Part shown: piece after piece, positions 11,396-60,380 of the stretch | Layout: every line of letters begins with the position of its first letter | How positions within the stretch are numbered: the stretch's first letter is position 1 | DNA from: Alligator mississippiensis | Lineage: Eukaryota > Chordata > Crocodylia > Alligatoridae | Reading direction: 5' to 3' | Length of the DNA: 64,000 nucleotides | NCBI RefSeq assembly: GCF_030867095.1 | Contig: NC_081830.1 | Location: 33,153,832-33,217,831, forward strand | Position numbers and translations under genes: made by a program | Notes under the pieces: generated by a model | Told to the model about the DNA's origin: nothing | The model's database searches: none | The model's input: the letters and a program-made list of their open reading frames with translations, nothing else

Positions 11396-13497
11396 GCAGC
11401 TAGAACAGGCCTCAACCTTCAGCTTACAGCCATATGCAATACCCAACAGACTATGAGAAAGGAAATTTGAGAACTGCAAAAGGGAGAAAGCTAAAGTCTA
11501 CAATGCCAAAGGAGACCTACAGCAGGTGGTGGACAGTCCATGAGTTGTGGCTTTGAAGGGCACTAGGAACAGCAAATAGTTGGGAACTGGATATGATGAC
11601 ATGGCAGAGCAGGGGTGTAGCAGTTCTATACAAAATCGTTCTTTTGATTACAAATGGCATTGACCTACGCCACAAATGAGTCTTTCACCTGCCCCACACA
11701 CCCCTTTCTGGGAGATTGTGCAGCATCCAGCCAGGAAGAACTGCAGTAAGAGCAGGCCTTCCTGCCTAAAGGAACCCTGAGACGCATACCACAGCCCTTC
11801 CCAATCTGGCTGTGCATGAGGCATGTGGACCATTTTTACTTGGCCATAGTGGAAGCACCCCATTCAGAAGCACTGAGGTCGGATGAGGCAACACAACAGC
11901 GATTCTCAACTGGGGATACACCAAATTCAAAGAAGCTGGAGCAGGGTGTCCAGACTCTACAACCATTGAACTAAAGGCTTCCCACATTACAGGCCTGCTG
12001 CTCCTACGCTATCCGGGCAGGGCTATGGCAGCAGAGGTGCTTAGTTGGAGACAGACACTGTGCATAACAGCAGAACAGGGTTCTCTGCTGATTTCCCTAC
12101 ACTGCTTCCCAGAAGCATAGATGGCCTCTTTTGGTATCAGGGCTTTCTGCCCTAGCGATTTTACCAGCATAGTGAGCCTTTAATATCCCTACCTGACAGC
12201 CAGCAAAACCTCACTGTGCAGACTGGAGGTTTGTTCACTAGAGGTGGTTCTCTTCCCAGCTCTTTCCTGTAAGGTCTCTTGACTTTTAATCCTCCCCCTT
12301 CACCATGCTTGCTGAAACCTTGCCATATTCTCCAGCCAAATGCCTGGTCTGCCACTTTTGTAAATAGGAAAACTCTGCAGTGGGGAGTCTGCAAAGTGCC
12401 AGCACAGCGCCCTGAACTGCAGTGAGCGGGGCTGCTTAGTGTCTGATTAACATTGCTCTGTGCTGGAGCTGGGTCTAGAACAGTGGCTGGTGCTGCAGTG
12501 TACTCTTCCTTGGCTGCTTGCCTGCGCTTGGCTCTGCGTTTTAGCATGGCTGTTCAATGGAAAAGAAGCTGAGTGCAAGCTTTGAGAAGTTGGTTGAATA
12601 CAGCTGATGAAGTATTAGCTTCCTATAAAGCACAAATAGAGAGTCACTTGATTTTGGGGTAGGAAGCATCATGGAAATGCCAAGGAATAGGCATTTAAGC
12701 CTTAGACTGTTTGTGGTCTACAGTGGGAAGTGACAGTGCGACTCATTACTCCCTCAGCCTGTAACTGGACATAAGTATTCTAAAAAAATGTGGACTTTGT
12801 GGGTGATGAAGCAGCCACTGATTCAGAGTTGCAGAGAGTGGTTTTCTCAGGCCATTCCTGACATCAAAATACAAGGCTACATGGTGGAAATATTGCCTTT
12901 ACAACTCAGCAAGGGAATGTTTCTCACCAATATCTAGCAAACTCTGGATTGATCCTTTATACCTCCACTCCCCAGCAGGTCAATAGACTGCTTCTGCAGT
13001 CTCATTTGCTGGAAAACTGCCAGCAGCTGTCTCCTCCTCCTAACTGCAGTCAGCTCATAGATGCCTCAGCTGATCCCTCTCACTTAGGTCTCAAGTCAGA
13101 AAATGACCTGCCTGGAAGATGAAACAAATGTCCTTTTCCCATTTCTGGTCTGGAGCATCTAAGCAGGAGGTGGAAAAGGAGGATGTTACAGGGAAGGTAC
13201 AGACAGCTGCTTTGCTTGGCATGTATTTTTTATGCAGGGGGTTTCATATGGTATATTTTTTTAGGGACTTCAAGGCCTTGGAGCTCCAAAGCCAGGGAAC
13301 TCTTATCTCGGGCAATGTCAGTACAACCTAGCGACCTGCAGAAATAGAGATCTGGAAGAATCTTCCCCAGATGCTATGCAGAATTGTTTGAGTCATGCTA
13401 ACTGCAACTATTTACTCTGCAGGGCAGGTCTGTAAGGGATCTGATATTCATTCAGAACATATGCAGATTTCTTAGGAGCCTTCCCTCAGCTGGGGGG

Positions 13498-13551
13498 GTG
13501 TGTGTGCGTGTGCGTGTGTGTGTGTGCATGCGTGCGCGTGTGCACAGTGTG
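13498..13551. repeat. GT/GC dinucleotide microsatellite
   Basis: An alternating purine-pyrimidine run of tg, cg and tgcg steps, interrupted. Such tracts can adopt Z-DNA. Confidence 0.9.
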
Positions 13552-15979
13552 AGAGGGTTTTTGTGTTTACGTGCTCCATGCGTGCATGTCCACATATGTA
13601 GGATCCCTTGTGTCTGCGTGTTTTCTTCTGTCTTTGCATGATGTGCCCGTGGTGGGGCCTGGCAGGACTACCCTTCTGTAGGGCTTGTAGATGATATGTT
13701 TGTTTATTTATAGTATTTCATGGGTCTGATTTTGTTTTATTCTTTTATTATTTTTTTTATCCCAGCCTCTTTTTCAGTCTGCAGGCTTATAAGAACAAAT
13801 AATTAAGGGCGGATGTGATGTAATTTTGAATACTACAAATTGGGTAGGTAGATAGGTAAACAGTAATATTCATACTCATTGTAAACTCCGAAGGAAAGCT
13901 GGACTGTCGGAATTTCACCCTTAAAGACTGTGGGAATTGTGCTCCCCAACTAGCTAGGTGCTTGTGTTCCTAAATCCCTTTATAAGTCTCCCCTGTGTTG
14001 CTGTGTTCCCTGCACTAACGGTGCATTTTGGTAATATATGGTTTGTTAAAATGAAATTGCATTGTGCTAACTCACCTCTCTTACAACGGCTTGTCTCGTG
14101 TCCTCCTTTTGCCAGGCGCTTATTTTTATGTAGCATTTATAGCATACTGAAATCCTAGCATGGTTTAGAAAGGATGCCAGACGGGAACTGGAGAGAAGGG
14201 AGTGGATCAACTGTGAGCGAGAAATGGAGGCACTGTCATGGCAATGTACAGTGAATCCCAGACAGATGAGGCAGCCTGAAGGATAGGGTTAGTTTTAGCA
14301 GTGCAAAGAGCCCAAGCAGGGGGAAGCAGGAGACAAAGGTGACTACGTGTGATGGCTACTGTCTACTCTATATAGTGCCTGGGGTGCTATATATTCTTGG
14401 GGGCAAAGCAGGATGGTGGAGTGAGTCTATGGAGCACTTTAGGCAAAAGAATGGGACAGTACTTTGGTGACTTGCCTGGAAAAGCTAGTTGAACAAATGG
14501 TAAATGATCTGTTGCTCTTGTCCTACTTCTGTAGGCTGCCTCAGGGCCTTCTTGTTATACTGAGAACTGTCCTATCTGCAGTATAAGTGGGTTTCTGGGC
14601 TGAGTGGCCCCCTTCCAGCAAGGACCCCTGCTCTTCCCCCATTGTAGTACCAAGGAGCTGTATCAGATGTGTTCCCAGGTGGACACCCCAGCTGCTAATG
14701 TCTCTACCCCTCCCCTTTTACTGACGTGCACCTCACCCTCTGCTTTATTAACTGCTGTAAGTTCTCTGTGTGCCTGAATCAGCCTTTTATAGCTCAATAC
14801 TTCCACACACCTCCACTTGGGTTCAGCTGAGGTAATTTGGTTTACAGCAGGTTGGGGATGGATTCAGGATAGGGTCAAGGCTCAGAACTATTTTGCCTGA
14901 AGCCTGTTGGGGGAATGACTTGATATGGTTAAACCAAAACAAGACTGTCATGAAACATGATGGTTGACTACTGCCTGTTTCCCCCCCACCCCCATGTTAT
15001 TTAATTTTGCTTGTTTCTTAGCCCTCTAACCAACAGAGGTAACACATGATTTGTAATAGGCCATTAATAAGGCTAAAGACAGGGTGGCGGCTTTTTTCAA
15101 AGAATAAGAAACAACCCCAGACCGTTCTATGACTTTCTGCGTCCTACAGGTGATTCACATTCCTTCTCACTTCTTGGTCACCTCCATTTCCAGTGTACAA
15201 AAAAGCTAATGCCAAGAAATGCAAGGTGGGAGTACCTTGAGCTATTTAAAGGAGATGCTGAGCAAAATACAGGATTAATTCACTTTTGATTGTGCTCATC
15301 GGATGCTTCTGATGGAAGCCAGTGGGCCTTTTCTGGTCCTCATACTGCTGTTTCCACAAGGCCTCTGCCTCACTCAGTGCACAAGGCTGGAAATGAAGCC
15401 GCCATTCAATATTCCTCTCGCTCCTCGCCATTCACTGTGTGGCCACAGACCTTATTTACTGCATACTAACTCAAACCACCACTGAATGATGAATTATTGT
15501 TTTTTGGGCCTCTTTGTGGTACTCTTCACCCTTGAATTGGAGTACCACAATCCCACAGATGAACAGACCTATCTTCCCAGCTCCCCTGCTACATATCAGA
15601 ATATCATTCCCCATTTTACAAATGGAGAGATAAAAGACCAAAAATTGTAAGCCATGTACACTGATTCTGAGTGCCTTGGTGACAGGCTGCCCAGTGGGGG
15701 ACACCATAGGTAACAGTTTCAGAAGGGCCTGTGATTCAAGAGCCCAAATCCCATTTTCAAAAGTAATTTAGGTATGCAGGAGCCTCATGGTCTCGGGCTC
15801 CTATGCTCCCAAGGTACTTTTGGAAAGAGGGTTTAGGCTTCTAAGTCACATGGGCAAGACTGGTGCCACTTCCTGCACAGCATAATCAAGTGCATGGGTA
15901 TAACAAGACAGACAAGGTTCCTTGAGTGAATTTGATATCTTTTATTAGACCAACCCAAATAGTTGGAGAAAAGTTATTA

Positions 15980-16014
15980 AGCAAGCTTTCGGGTTCAAAA
16001 ACCCTTCATCAGGC
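15980..16014 (-). ncRNA. Hammerhead-ribozyme-like motif in the Penelope terminal repeat
   Basis: Read on the minus strand: CTGATGA (16006-16012), a hairpin with a GGGTT/AACCC stem (15991-16004), then GAAA (15987-15990) followed by GCTTGCTTAA. Bases upstream (TTAGC) can pair with GCTTA downstream as stem I, leaving a minimal stem III. CUGANGA-stem II-GAAA is the hammerhead core, and Penelope-like elements are known to carry minimal hammerheads in their terminal repeats. Cleavage activity is inferred, not shown. Confidence 0.6.
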
Positions 16015-16191
16015 TAAGGAAGTGTCAGTAGTTGGTGTGCGCTCTTCCTGGATTGAGTGAAAAGTAAAGAAGCCAGGGGCTGGGCTGGGGAGTCAGTTGC
16101 CAGGCAGATTATAATGTATCAAAAATCCAATGTCTATTTTTAGTCCATGATCTCTGGTATCCAGGAGGTTGATGAAATGGAGCTTGTAGGC

Positions 16192-17043
16192 TCATCTCTG
16201 GGAAGTGTTGTGTAAGTTTCCCTTGAGGATCAGGACTGAGAGATTGGAGAGAGAGTGGCCCTCCTGTGAGAAATGTGCCCCCACCGGTAATTGGGTGTTT
16301 CTGTCTTTGATGGATTTCCAGTGTGCGTTCATTCTGGTGCGCAGTTGTTGTCTGGTCTCTCCTACATATCTTCCATCAGGGCATTTGGTGCATTGGATGA
16401 AGTATATTACATTTCTGGAGGTGCAGCTGTAAGATCCTGGGATGCTGAAGGCTCTGTTGTGGGGTGTAGTAATAGTGGGGGTGGTGGAGATGTGTTGGCA
16501 GGTTTTGCATTTCTTGTCTTGGCACGGTCTGGATCCTTTTGGTGTGTTCTGGGCTTGAGGAAGTTTGCTTCTGGTGATGAGGTTGGCGAGGTTCGGTGCT
16601 TGTCTGAAGGCTAGGATGGGTGGCTCTGGGAAGATCTTTTTAAGAATAGGGTCTCTGTCTAGTATGGGTTGCAATTTTTTGAGGATTTTCCGTACAGGTT
16701 CAAGGGAGGGGTGATACATCATAACCAGCGGTGTGCGATTTGTGGGGGGTTTTCTTCTGTACTGCAGCAGTTCTTCACGTGGTATCCAGGTGGCTCTTTC
16801 AAACGTGCGATCTACCTCTCTGGAGGAGTGTCCTTGCTGGGTGAAAGTCTTTTTAAGATTGGTGAGGTGGCAATCCCGGGTGTTCTCTTCAGTACAGATG
16901 CGGTGGTATCTGAGGGCTTGGCTGTATATCACAGCTTTTTTGGTGTGTTTTGGGTGATTGCTGGTTCTGTGCAGATATGTATGTTGGTCTGTGGGTTTCT
17001 TGTATACTGTGGTCTGTATTTTACCCTTCTGGATACTGATCAT
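16192..17043 (-). pseudogene. Penelope-like element: RT end and GIY-YIG endonuclease, remnant ORF
   Basis: 283 codons from the RT thumb region to the C-terminal endonuclease. GIY-YIG signature residues are seen in IYFIQC and YVGET, followed by Arg (LRTRM) and His (NAHW). The frame is open but is only the tail of an ORF broken upstream at 17185-17187. No host promoter is visible. Confidence 0.85.
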
Positions 17044-17282
17044 TGTGTCTAAAAAGGGGATGTTGGTGCTGGAGTATTCTAAAGACAGTCGGATGGAGGG
17101 ATGGTGACTGCTGAATTTCTGATGGAACTCAATCAGAGATTGCAGGTTCTCAGTCCAAATGATGAAGATGTCATCGATGTATCTTCAGTATAGCAAGGGT
17201 TTGATGGTGCAGTTCTTGAGGAAGTCTTCTTCCAGGTGGCTCGTAGATTCTTGATCTGACAGCACAGCTGCTGGTCTTGGCC

Positions 17283-17655
17283 TGTCAGCCCATGGCTAGC
17301 CCTCTAGTGCTGTCAAAGCTACTGTGGAAACCTTCAGTAGGGTCTAACCCTCCACCTAGTCCCTGTCACAGGACTGGCTGGCTGGGGTCAGCTGACCCTC
17401 TACTTCCCCCATATATAAATCCCTGGCCTGGAACAAAAAGCATTTGGGGAACTTGATTTAAGATTGTCATGTTACTCCCTCTGGCTTGCTCCTTGACTTT
17501 ACTCTCTGTTTGACGTCCTGGCTTCCTGCCTTGGATTTTTATCTTGGGTTGAACTCCTGGCTTTGACTTCAGATCCTATTTACCCAGCCTAGCTCTAGCT
17601 GGTGCTTTGGTTCCCCAGTGGTCCCAGACCTAGCCACTTACATCCTGTTGCGACA
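17283..17655 (+). mobile_element. LTR-like block beside the Penelope element
   Basis: Begins TGTCAGCC, has a TATA-like atatataaatc near 17410 and a run of diverged ctcctggctttgact-type repeats typical of reptile Gypsy-type LTRs, and may end ...TTGCGACA. The flanks give no matching target duplication, so the limits are uncertain. It abuts the truncated Penelope end. Confidence 0.45.
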
Positions 17656-18048
17656 GGCATGTGGACTCAGGCTAGCACATACAGCTGGATCTGGCGTGAA
17701 GGGCTGGGTAGGCTTGCTATGCACATGGGCTGACCCTGCATGCTGACCCCATGCTGGATCTGGCCCGGAGACTGGCCCTGTGCCACCCATCTGGTTCACG
17801 GGGTAGGAAGGCTGAGCATCATGGTCTTAGATGGTCAAATACAAGCAGAAGAGCAGAGCCACTTCACCCAGTGCTGACTTGCTGCCATCCTGGGGAAGGA
17901 GCATGGATGTGTTCAACAGTTCAAGGCAACATGAAAAATGTTGTAGTAACCACAAGAGCTCAGGGGGTTTTGATGTCTCTGGCTCATGTTAGAAGGATAA
18001 AAAGGGACAATGACATGTCTTCCAAATTGTATTATAGTTGGACACTAG
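17656..18048. other. Short stretch between two LTR-like elements
   Basis: About 390 bp with no recognised gene. Repeated ctggatctgg...gggctgaccctgc phrases suggest old repeat sequence. No primer-binding site or retroviral coding could be identified. Confidence 0.4.
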
Positions 18049-18053
18049 CCCTG

Positions 18054-19023
18054 TGTGACAAGGTCTGAACCCCAGGGGTGGCTGTCATGCCCCTGGTAGC
18101 CATGAAGCTCCTGCTTGGCTCTCACTCTAATATTGCCCTCCCTCAATTGCTTCCCTGCCACGTCTTGATCTTGTTAAAGATTGAATAAGGGAGGCTGCCT
18201 CTGGGCGTTAGGGTGAGTCCCAGTCCTGCTAAACCTCTAATGGGGGTCCCCTGCATCCCACTAGTCTCAACAGCATGCTTAGGCTCAATAGGACCTCTCA
18301 GCCTGCCTATGCCTCTGCAGGGCACCTGTAGCCTTAAAGGCTAATTGAATGGCTCTGTTCCACCCCTACACCACACCCCAAGCATTGCAGATGTGACTGT
18401 ACTATCACCATCGCTGTATTGCAGGGTGAGGCTGAGGCCTTGTTGGCATCCTCCCCTCCAGCTCTTGCTGGACCCTCTTAGCACAGGTCCATGGACCTGG
18501 CTTCTAGGCTCCAGCCTCCTTGACTTCAGGTTCCAGCAGTGACTCCCTGAACCTGTGGCCCTTCCTGGGCCCTGACCCCAGTCTTGGCCAGTTGAGATCA
18601 CCAGGCTCACTGTCTCTGGCAGTCCCCAGCTATAGTCTCTCCTGGACCTTGATCCTGTCCTGAGCTCCTGGACCCTCAGGATCTCCCCAAGAAGCTCCTA
18701 CCTGAGCTCCTGGTTCCTCAGGGTCTTCCTAGATTACCAGTTCTTTAAGTCTGCCACAAGTCACCCTCTGAGGCTCAAGGATAAACCACCAGTGCAACCA
18801 AAATACAAAGCATCTTACCCAGTTTCACTGTCTGTTCAGGAGCCTTGCTGCTCTCTTGCCAGGCACTTCTACCTTCAAGGCTCAGGTGCTGGGCTTATAT
18901 GGCTTAAGCCCAGACCCATCTAGTCGGATGGATCCTTAATCAGCCCTCTTTGCTACCTCGAAGCCCCTGGCAGTCTGCTTGCCCTCCTAGAGGGGCAGGT
19001 GCACCCCAGCCCCCCCTGTCACA
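18054..19023 (-). mobile_element. Solo LTR, 970 bp, with 5-bp target duplication
   Basis: The element has inverted ends TGTGAC...GTCACA and is flanked on both sides by CCCTG (18049-18053 and 19024-19028). TG...CA ends plus a 5-bp target duplication are the signature of an LTR left by recombination. Strand is inferred from a TATA-like CATATAAG on the minus strand near 18895. No internal coding remains. Gypsy-type or endogenous retroviral origin cannot be told apart by eye. Confidence 0.78.
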
Positions 19024-19028
19024 CCCTG

Positions 19029-21740
19029 CTTCAGGGAAGATGGAGAAGTTCTTACAGCCTCTTAAATATAACAATGACCCTATTAAGTACTCTAAAATCA
19101 GCATACTTTCTCTTGACACTTTTGGTGTGGCTCATGGATGGAAGGGGGCATAGAGCCAGTAATCCAAATTTAGCATCTGTTGAGCAATGTTTTTTTGTCG
19201 GTTTGTTTTTTTTTTGGGTGGGGGGATACAGCCCTCTGGAAAAATGCATGTTTCCTAACATATGCACATCCCACCAGCTTTTCTAGAATACTGTTGGTCT
19301 CAAACCACAGTTGCAGTCATTCCCCAATGGATCTCAGTTCAACATTTATCCTCATTAATGCAGGGCTCCTACAGCCCTGCTGAAAACGAGATTTAAAGAG
19401 TTGGGCTCTCTGGATTAACCTAGGCACACATGAAAAAAGACTGGCCAAAAAAGGCTTCTAGCCACGCAGTTCTTCCATGACCTAGCTGGCCTGGGGAGTC
19501 TGCAGTGCTCTTTCAGTTTGCAATATTCTCCCGCTATTTGTTAGCTTGAACATGAACCTCTACAGAAAGCTGTAGGTACATTGCTATCATCTAGTGTGGG
19601 ATGTCTTGAAGTGGGAGGAGAATGTAACTCAAGGGCAGACGATAATTCAGAAGCTGTGCTGTTTTAAAAAACAAAAATAAATGACACAGGCCAGTGTTTG
19701 CTGGGAGAGGAGGGAGGGTAGGGGGACAGAGTAGTAGAGGTGTGGAGTTTGAGGAGAAGGATAAATGGGGATGGGTGATAGTGAAGGATTGGGGAACAAT
19801 GGTCTGGGCTATAGAGGAAAGGAAAGGATTAGGGGTAGGGGCCCTGTCAAAAGCACATCTGCTCCCAGTGGTGTATATGTTTGATTCTTGGTGGTCTGAA
19901 CACCCTCCCCTGGGCTCCTCTGTGTTGCAGGATTTGGGAGGTCCTGTCTGAGTTCCTTTTTCTGTTTCCCTTCCCCAACCCCATCTGGGGAAGCCTCACC
20001 CCTCTGCATGGAGAACAGGAGAGCTGGGAGCATGCACCCAATGGATAAATGGAGTAGGTGACACCTCTCAGAGCTAGGTGCTGTGCATTTCCATGGGATG
20101 TTCTTGTTCATTTGAACTACCAAACTGAGGTGAGGACCACATCAAACCTATCTGAGCCAAGCCTCCTGTGCTGCAGATGATTTGCAGATCCTCATCTCTC
20201 TGGCCTGCTACACCTCCCTTCTCCCTCCCCACCTGCTGATTTCAGGATCATTGGCAGAAGATCTGGAAATAGTCAGGAAAACTCTGACCATTTTCATACA
20301 AATGCCAGGTCTCCTGTGGGGCAGGTAGAAAAGGCCCAGCCCTTTAAAGGATGCTCTAAAATCTCCATGATTATTTGGATTGTCATGAAATTTATCCTGC
20401 TTCATGAGGATGAGAGTTAGGGTTTGTCGGGGTCATTTCATCCAACAGTTCTTGAGATACAGGCCCCCAACCTATAACAGCACTTTATGGAATTAACCGA
20501 GTCTGTCTTTTTTGAGCCCAAACAACAGAGCTCACATCAGAGCCCTGTTTGTTGTTCCCCCCCACAGCACTCTCAGCTACTTGTCATGTCTGAGCTAGTG
20601 CAAGTCACCTGCCATTCCATTAAGGAAGACAGATTGAAATCTGTGTTAAAAGATAAGGTTCTTAAAGATCAGTCAGTGCTGAAGTCTCTTGTCCCAAAGA
20701 GACACTGGCAGATTTTCAGGCTGCCTGTGGTTACATGACCTGGGTGGCCCAAAAGACCTGTGTTGGCTATTGAACCCGAGTTCTAGCTGGACCTCCTGGT
20801 TTGCAAAAGTCTGAGTATCATGGAGTCAGCCTTCTGGAAGGGCATCAGGGCAGCCTTAACTCTGTGTTAAGGACTTTTTTTTTTAGCAAATAGAGAGGCA
20901 GACTTGGAATTTTCCTACTGGATGGGATAATGGTTTGGGGAAAAGGTGCTACTTCTGGTCTTTGTGTGCAAAATGCTGAGATCTCCTAATGTGAGTAGGG
21001 GACGTGGACTCTGTGGTTGATGTCCCAAGGCTAATGAGGAGGACGGTAGCATTTATGGCTAATGAGTGGCAGAAGTGGCGGATGGTCTGTGATGGTTTCT
21101 TGAGGTCACATGTGAAGGGTGAACAGACAAGCAAAACTTCAAGCCAGCCACCTGTGGTAGAGAAATGAGCACACATGTGGGTGTACACCTAGGCAAACAT
21201 TAATTTATTCCATGTCCACATGCTCTGCCATGTCTGATGTTCAAGATCTGACATGGCAGGTTGCATAGTTTTTGGTATCTGGGATAAAATTCCTCAAATC
21301 CTGTCATGCAACTGCTGGGGCTCAGGGAACCTGGCATTGGGAAGTTTGGAATCAAGGAGTTGTTCCATCATGGGCTCTACACATACCTGGAGCTTTAAAA
21401 AGCACATAGGCTACTGGCTACACACATGCTTTTTAGACATGCTGATTCATCAGGAGCTCCCTCATCCCAGGAGTCTGTTGTAAGGAAGCAGCAGATGAAT
21501 TTAGTTCTGTGTGAAATGTGAGGTAGTCCCAGCTCTTAGCTAACTGAAATCCTAAAGCATGCTGAGATGTGAGTGAAGACTCGGGGACATTGACACTACA
21601 TAGTAGTTTTGTGTCAGAGAGCACCAGTTGGAGTTTCCTGGTGTTTCTGATTTGCATTCATCCTGTCCTATTGGCTTGTGTTCAGGATGAAGATTTTTAG
21701 ACTTCTCAGCCTAGAAACATGAGAAACAGCTCTGAGGGTA
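19029..21740. other. Region upstream of TRPM2 coding exon 1
   Basis: No gene or clear repeat recognised; ORFs here are short. It is the likely place for TRPM2 promoter or 5' UTR exons, but there is no CpG island close to the first coding exon. Confidence 0.45.
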
Positions 21741-21842
21741 TTGAGATGTTCATGTCGTGGCTGGGAGAGGCAGAACACTCCCCCCAGACTGCATAAACCC
21801 TGCCCAGACCGAGGAGGCAGCTTCACCGTGCAGTTTAAGAAA

Positions 21843-58880
<37,038 letters not shown>

Positions 58881-59289
58881 CTTAATCACCATTGCCATCA
58901 GGGATGTTTTTTTCTGGATCCAGGAGATGAGCTACTTTTGTCTCAGTCTCTAGGCTGGGCCTTCCAGTTTGTCACTTGGCCTGACCCACGGGGCCCAGTG
59001 AAACAGTGGGTCCCGTGTGATTCTATGTGACTCTTGCTTAGGTACCTGGAACACTCTGGCAAGAGGGACTATCCTCCAGGCCAAACTGCCTCACACCGCT
59101 CTGCTGAGGCACAACAAACCTGGCCAGTAACTTCCCCTGCTCTCCCAGGCTTGGTGCTTTCCTAAGTAGAAACATATGCTTTGGCTGAGTGGCTTTGTTT
59201 TGTGCTCCCAAATGGGAGACTTCACTCATTTGCCTTTTGAGGGGTGGGCCAGGTTCTCAAGATGACAAGCCAATGTCTTGACTCACAGT

Positions 59290-59550
59290 GGGCACGTCTA
59301 CATATGCAGTTCATGCAGCTGAATAAACTCCAGTGCAATTTGAACTGGATTAAAGTAATCTGGATGTCACCAGCTACATGTGTTTAAGCACAGTAATTTA
59401 TTCCGCCATCATACCTGTGTCTGATGGGACTATCTGACGGCACAGTAAATTAGTCTACATGGGCCTAATTGCTGTGCACATGTAGATGGTGATGGTTTAT
59501 TGTGTAGCAAATTAGTCTACTGCGTACTAAAGCATACATGTAGATGTATT
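59290..59550. mobile_element. MITE with inverted ends, 261 bp
   Basis: Starts ggcacgtctacatatgc and ends gcatacatgtagatgtatt, imperfect inverted repeats. The inside is AT-rich and partly palindromic (cagtaaattagtctac and agcaaattagtctac occur as copies). CAGTG occurs at both borders, possibly the target duplication. Confidence 0.65.
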
Positions 59551-59689
59551 CAGTGTTAGCCAGGGGCCCTGGTTTCTATTACCTCCTCTATCACAGACAT
59601 TTTAAGTAAAGGTAGGAGCAAGGCTTCTAAATGCCTTTAGAGATTTGGGCCTTGGTCTCTCTGGGTCTCAGTTTCTCCTCTGCACAACT

Positions 59690-59775
59690 TGAATAAGTCT
59701 TGTAAACTCCCTGGGGCAGAGACAGCCTCTCATCATTTGTTTGCACAGCACCTAGCAGGGCCTTCATCTCCACAA
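59690..59775 (+). repeat. Old interspersed repeat tail (L3/MIR type)
   Basis: taaactccctggggcagag and tttgcacagcacctagcagg resemble the repeat near 11.3 kb. Confidence 0.45.
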
Positions 59776-60354
59776 GGGCCTCTGTTTTCTCCTGTCACAC
59801 AACCAACAATGTGAACAATGTGAATGTGAACAAGCCCCTTTTTGCTTGTAACTCAACCCCTCTCCCTGCCTCCATTTTCCTCAGAAATGAGCATCCCAAT
59901 CTATCCACACTCATTCTCCTGAGCTGAAATGCTGGTCCAAACATCTCCTCACAGATAGGTGAAGTGAGACTATTTGAATCCATCCACCCCTTTCATTCTC
60001 AGCACCGTCAATCTTTCCCTCAAACTTTTGCTGCTGCTGCTACCTGTGACAGCTAAGGTCATGCTTCCCTGGGGCCTAGAAGAGCAGGCTGGAAGTGCAA
60101 GCAACAGGCCCCTACCTTCTCCAGATGCCCAGTTGTTCAGCTTCTCCTGGATAACACATAACTGGGAGTTGGCCAGGGTTTCACAAATCTCCTGCCATTT
60201 CTCTGGTCTGCCCAAGGCACTACACTAGACATTTAGAGCCCTCCATTCCACCTGATCATGCCCACAGGGCTCACCTCTGACTCCTGTGTACATGCCTTTG
60301 TAAAACACTTTGGGATCTCTTGGACTGAAAGCCTCTTTAGTGTTCCTGTGAACC

Positions 60355-60360
60355 AATAAA
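60355..60360 (+). terminator. Candidate TRPM2 poly(A) signal AATAAA
   Basis: AATAAA about 1475 nt after the stop, followed within 40 nt by cttgttgcc and tctgattttgact. Chosen by position only. Confidence 0.45.
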
Positions 60361-60380
60361 TCTGCTTCTGCCCACCTAGA

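Larger units (their letters stand above)
10800..15900. other. Intergenic stretch, no gene seen
   Basis: Contains only short ORFs without family resemblance, an old repeat tail near 11.3 kb and a GT microsatellite near 13.5 kb. A minus-strand 128-codon ORF at 12161-12547 is unrecognised. TRPM2 5' UTR exons could be hidden here, but no splice signals can be chosen without transcripts. Confidence 0.5.
15925..17270 (-). mobile_element. Penelope-like retroelement, 5' truncated
   Basis: On the minus strand the open frame 17043-16192 (283 codons) has the basic linker (FRQAPNLANLITRSKLP), a Cys cluster (CQDKKCKTC) and a GIY-YIG endonuclease domain (NVIYFIQC, RYVGETRQQLRTRM, H). Upstream, the same frame carries the reverse-transcriptase motif YIDDIF (17170-17181) but is broken by an in-frame TGA at 17185-17187. 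The 3' terminal region holds a hammerhead-like motif and ends in ggtctaataaaagatatc. RT plus GIY-YIG is the definition of Penelope-like elements. Both ends are approximate; the 5' part is missing, so it is probably dead. Confidence 0.88.
58881..60380 (+). other. Probable TRPM2 3' UTR
   Basis: Follows the stop directly. An AATAAA at 60355-60360 is followed by T/G-richer sequence and is a plausible poly(A) signal, giving a UTR of about 1.5 kb that contains a MITE. An earlier AATAAA inside the MITE (near 59332) could give a shorter form. Confidence 0.5.

Noticed and set aside
12161-12547. 128-codon minus-strand ORF starting MLKRRAKRRQAAKEE
   Set aside because: Basic start looks suggestive but nothing conserved follows and there is no homology I recognise.
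15303-15485. 60-codon ORF with a signal-peptide-like start
   Set aside because: Short, single, without homology or cysteine pattern of a secreted peptide; chance hydrophobic run.
16669-17052. 127-codon plus-strand ORF
   Set aside because: Antisense shadow of the Penelope-like ORF.
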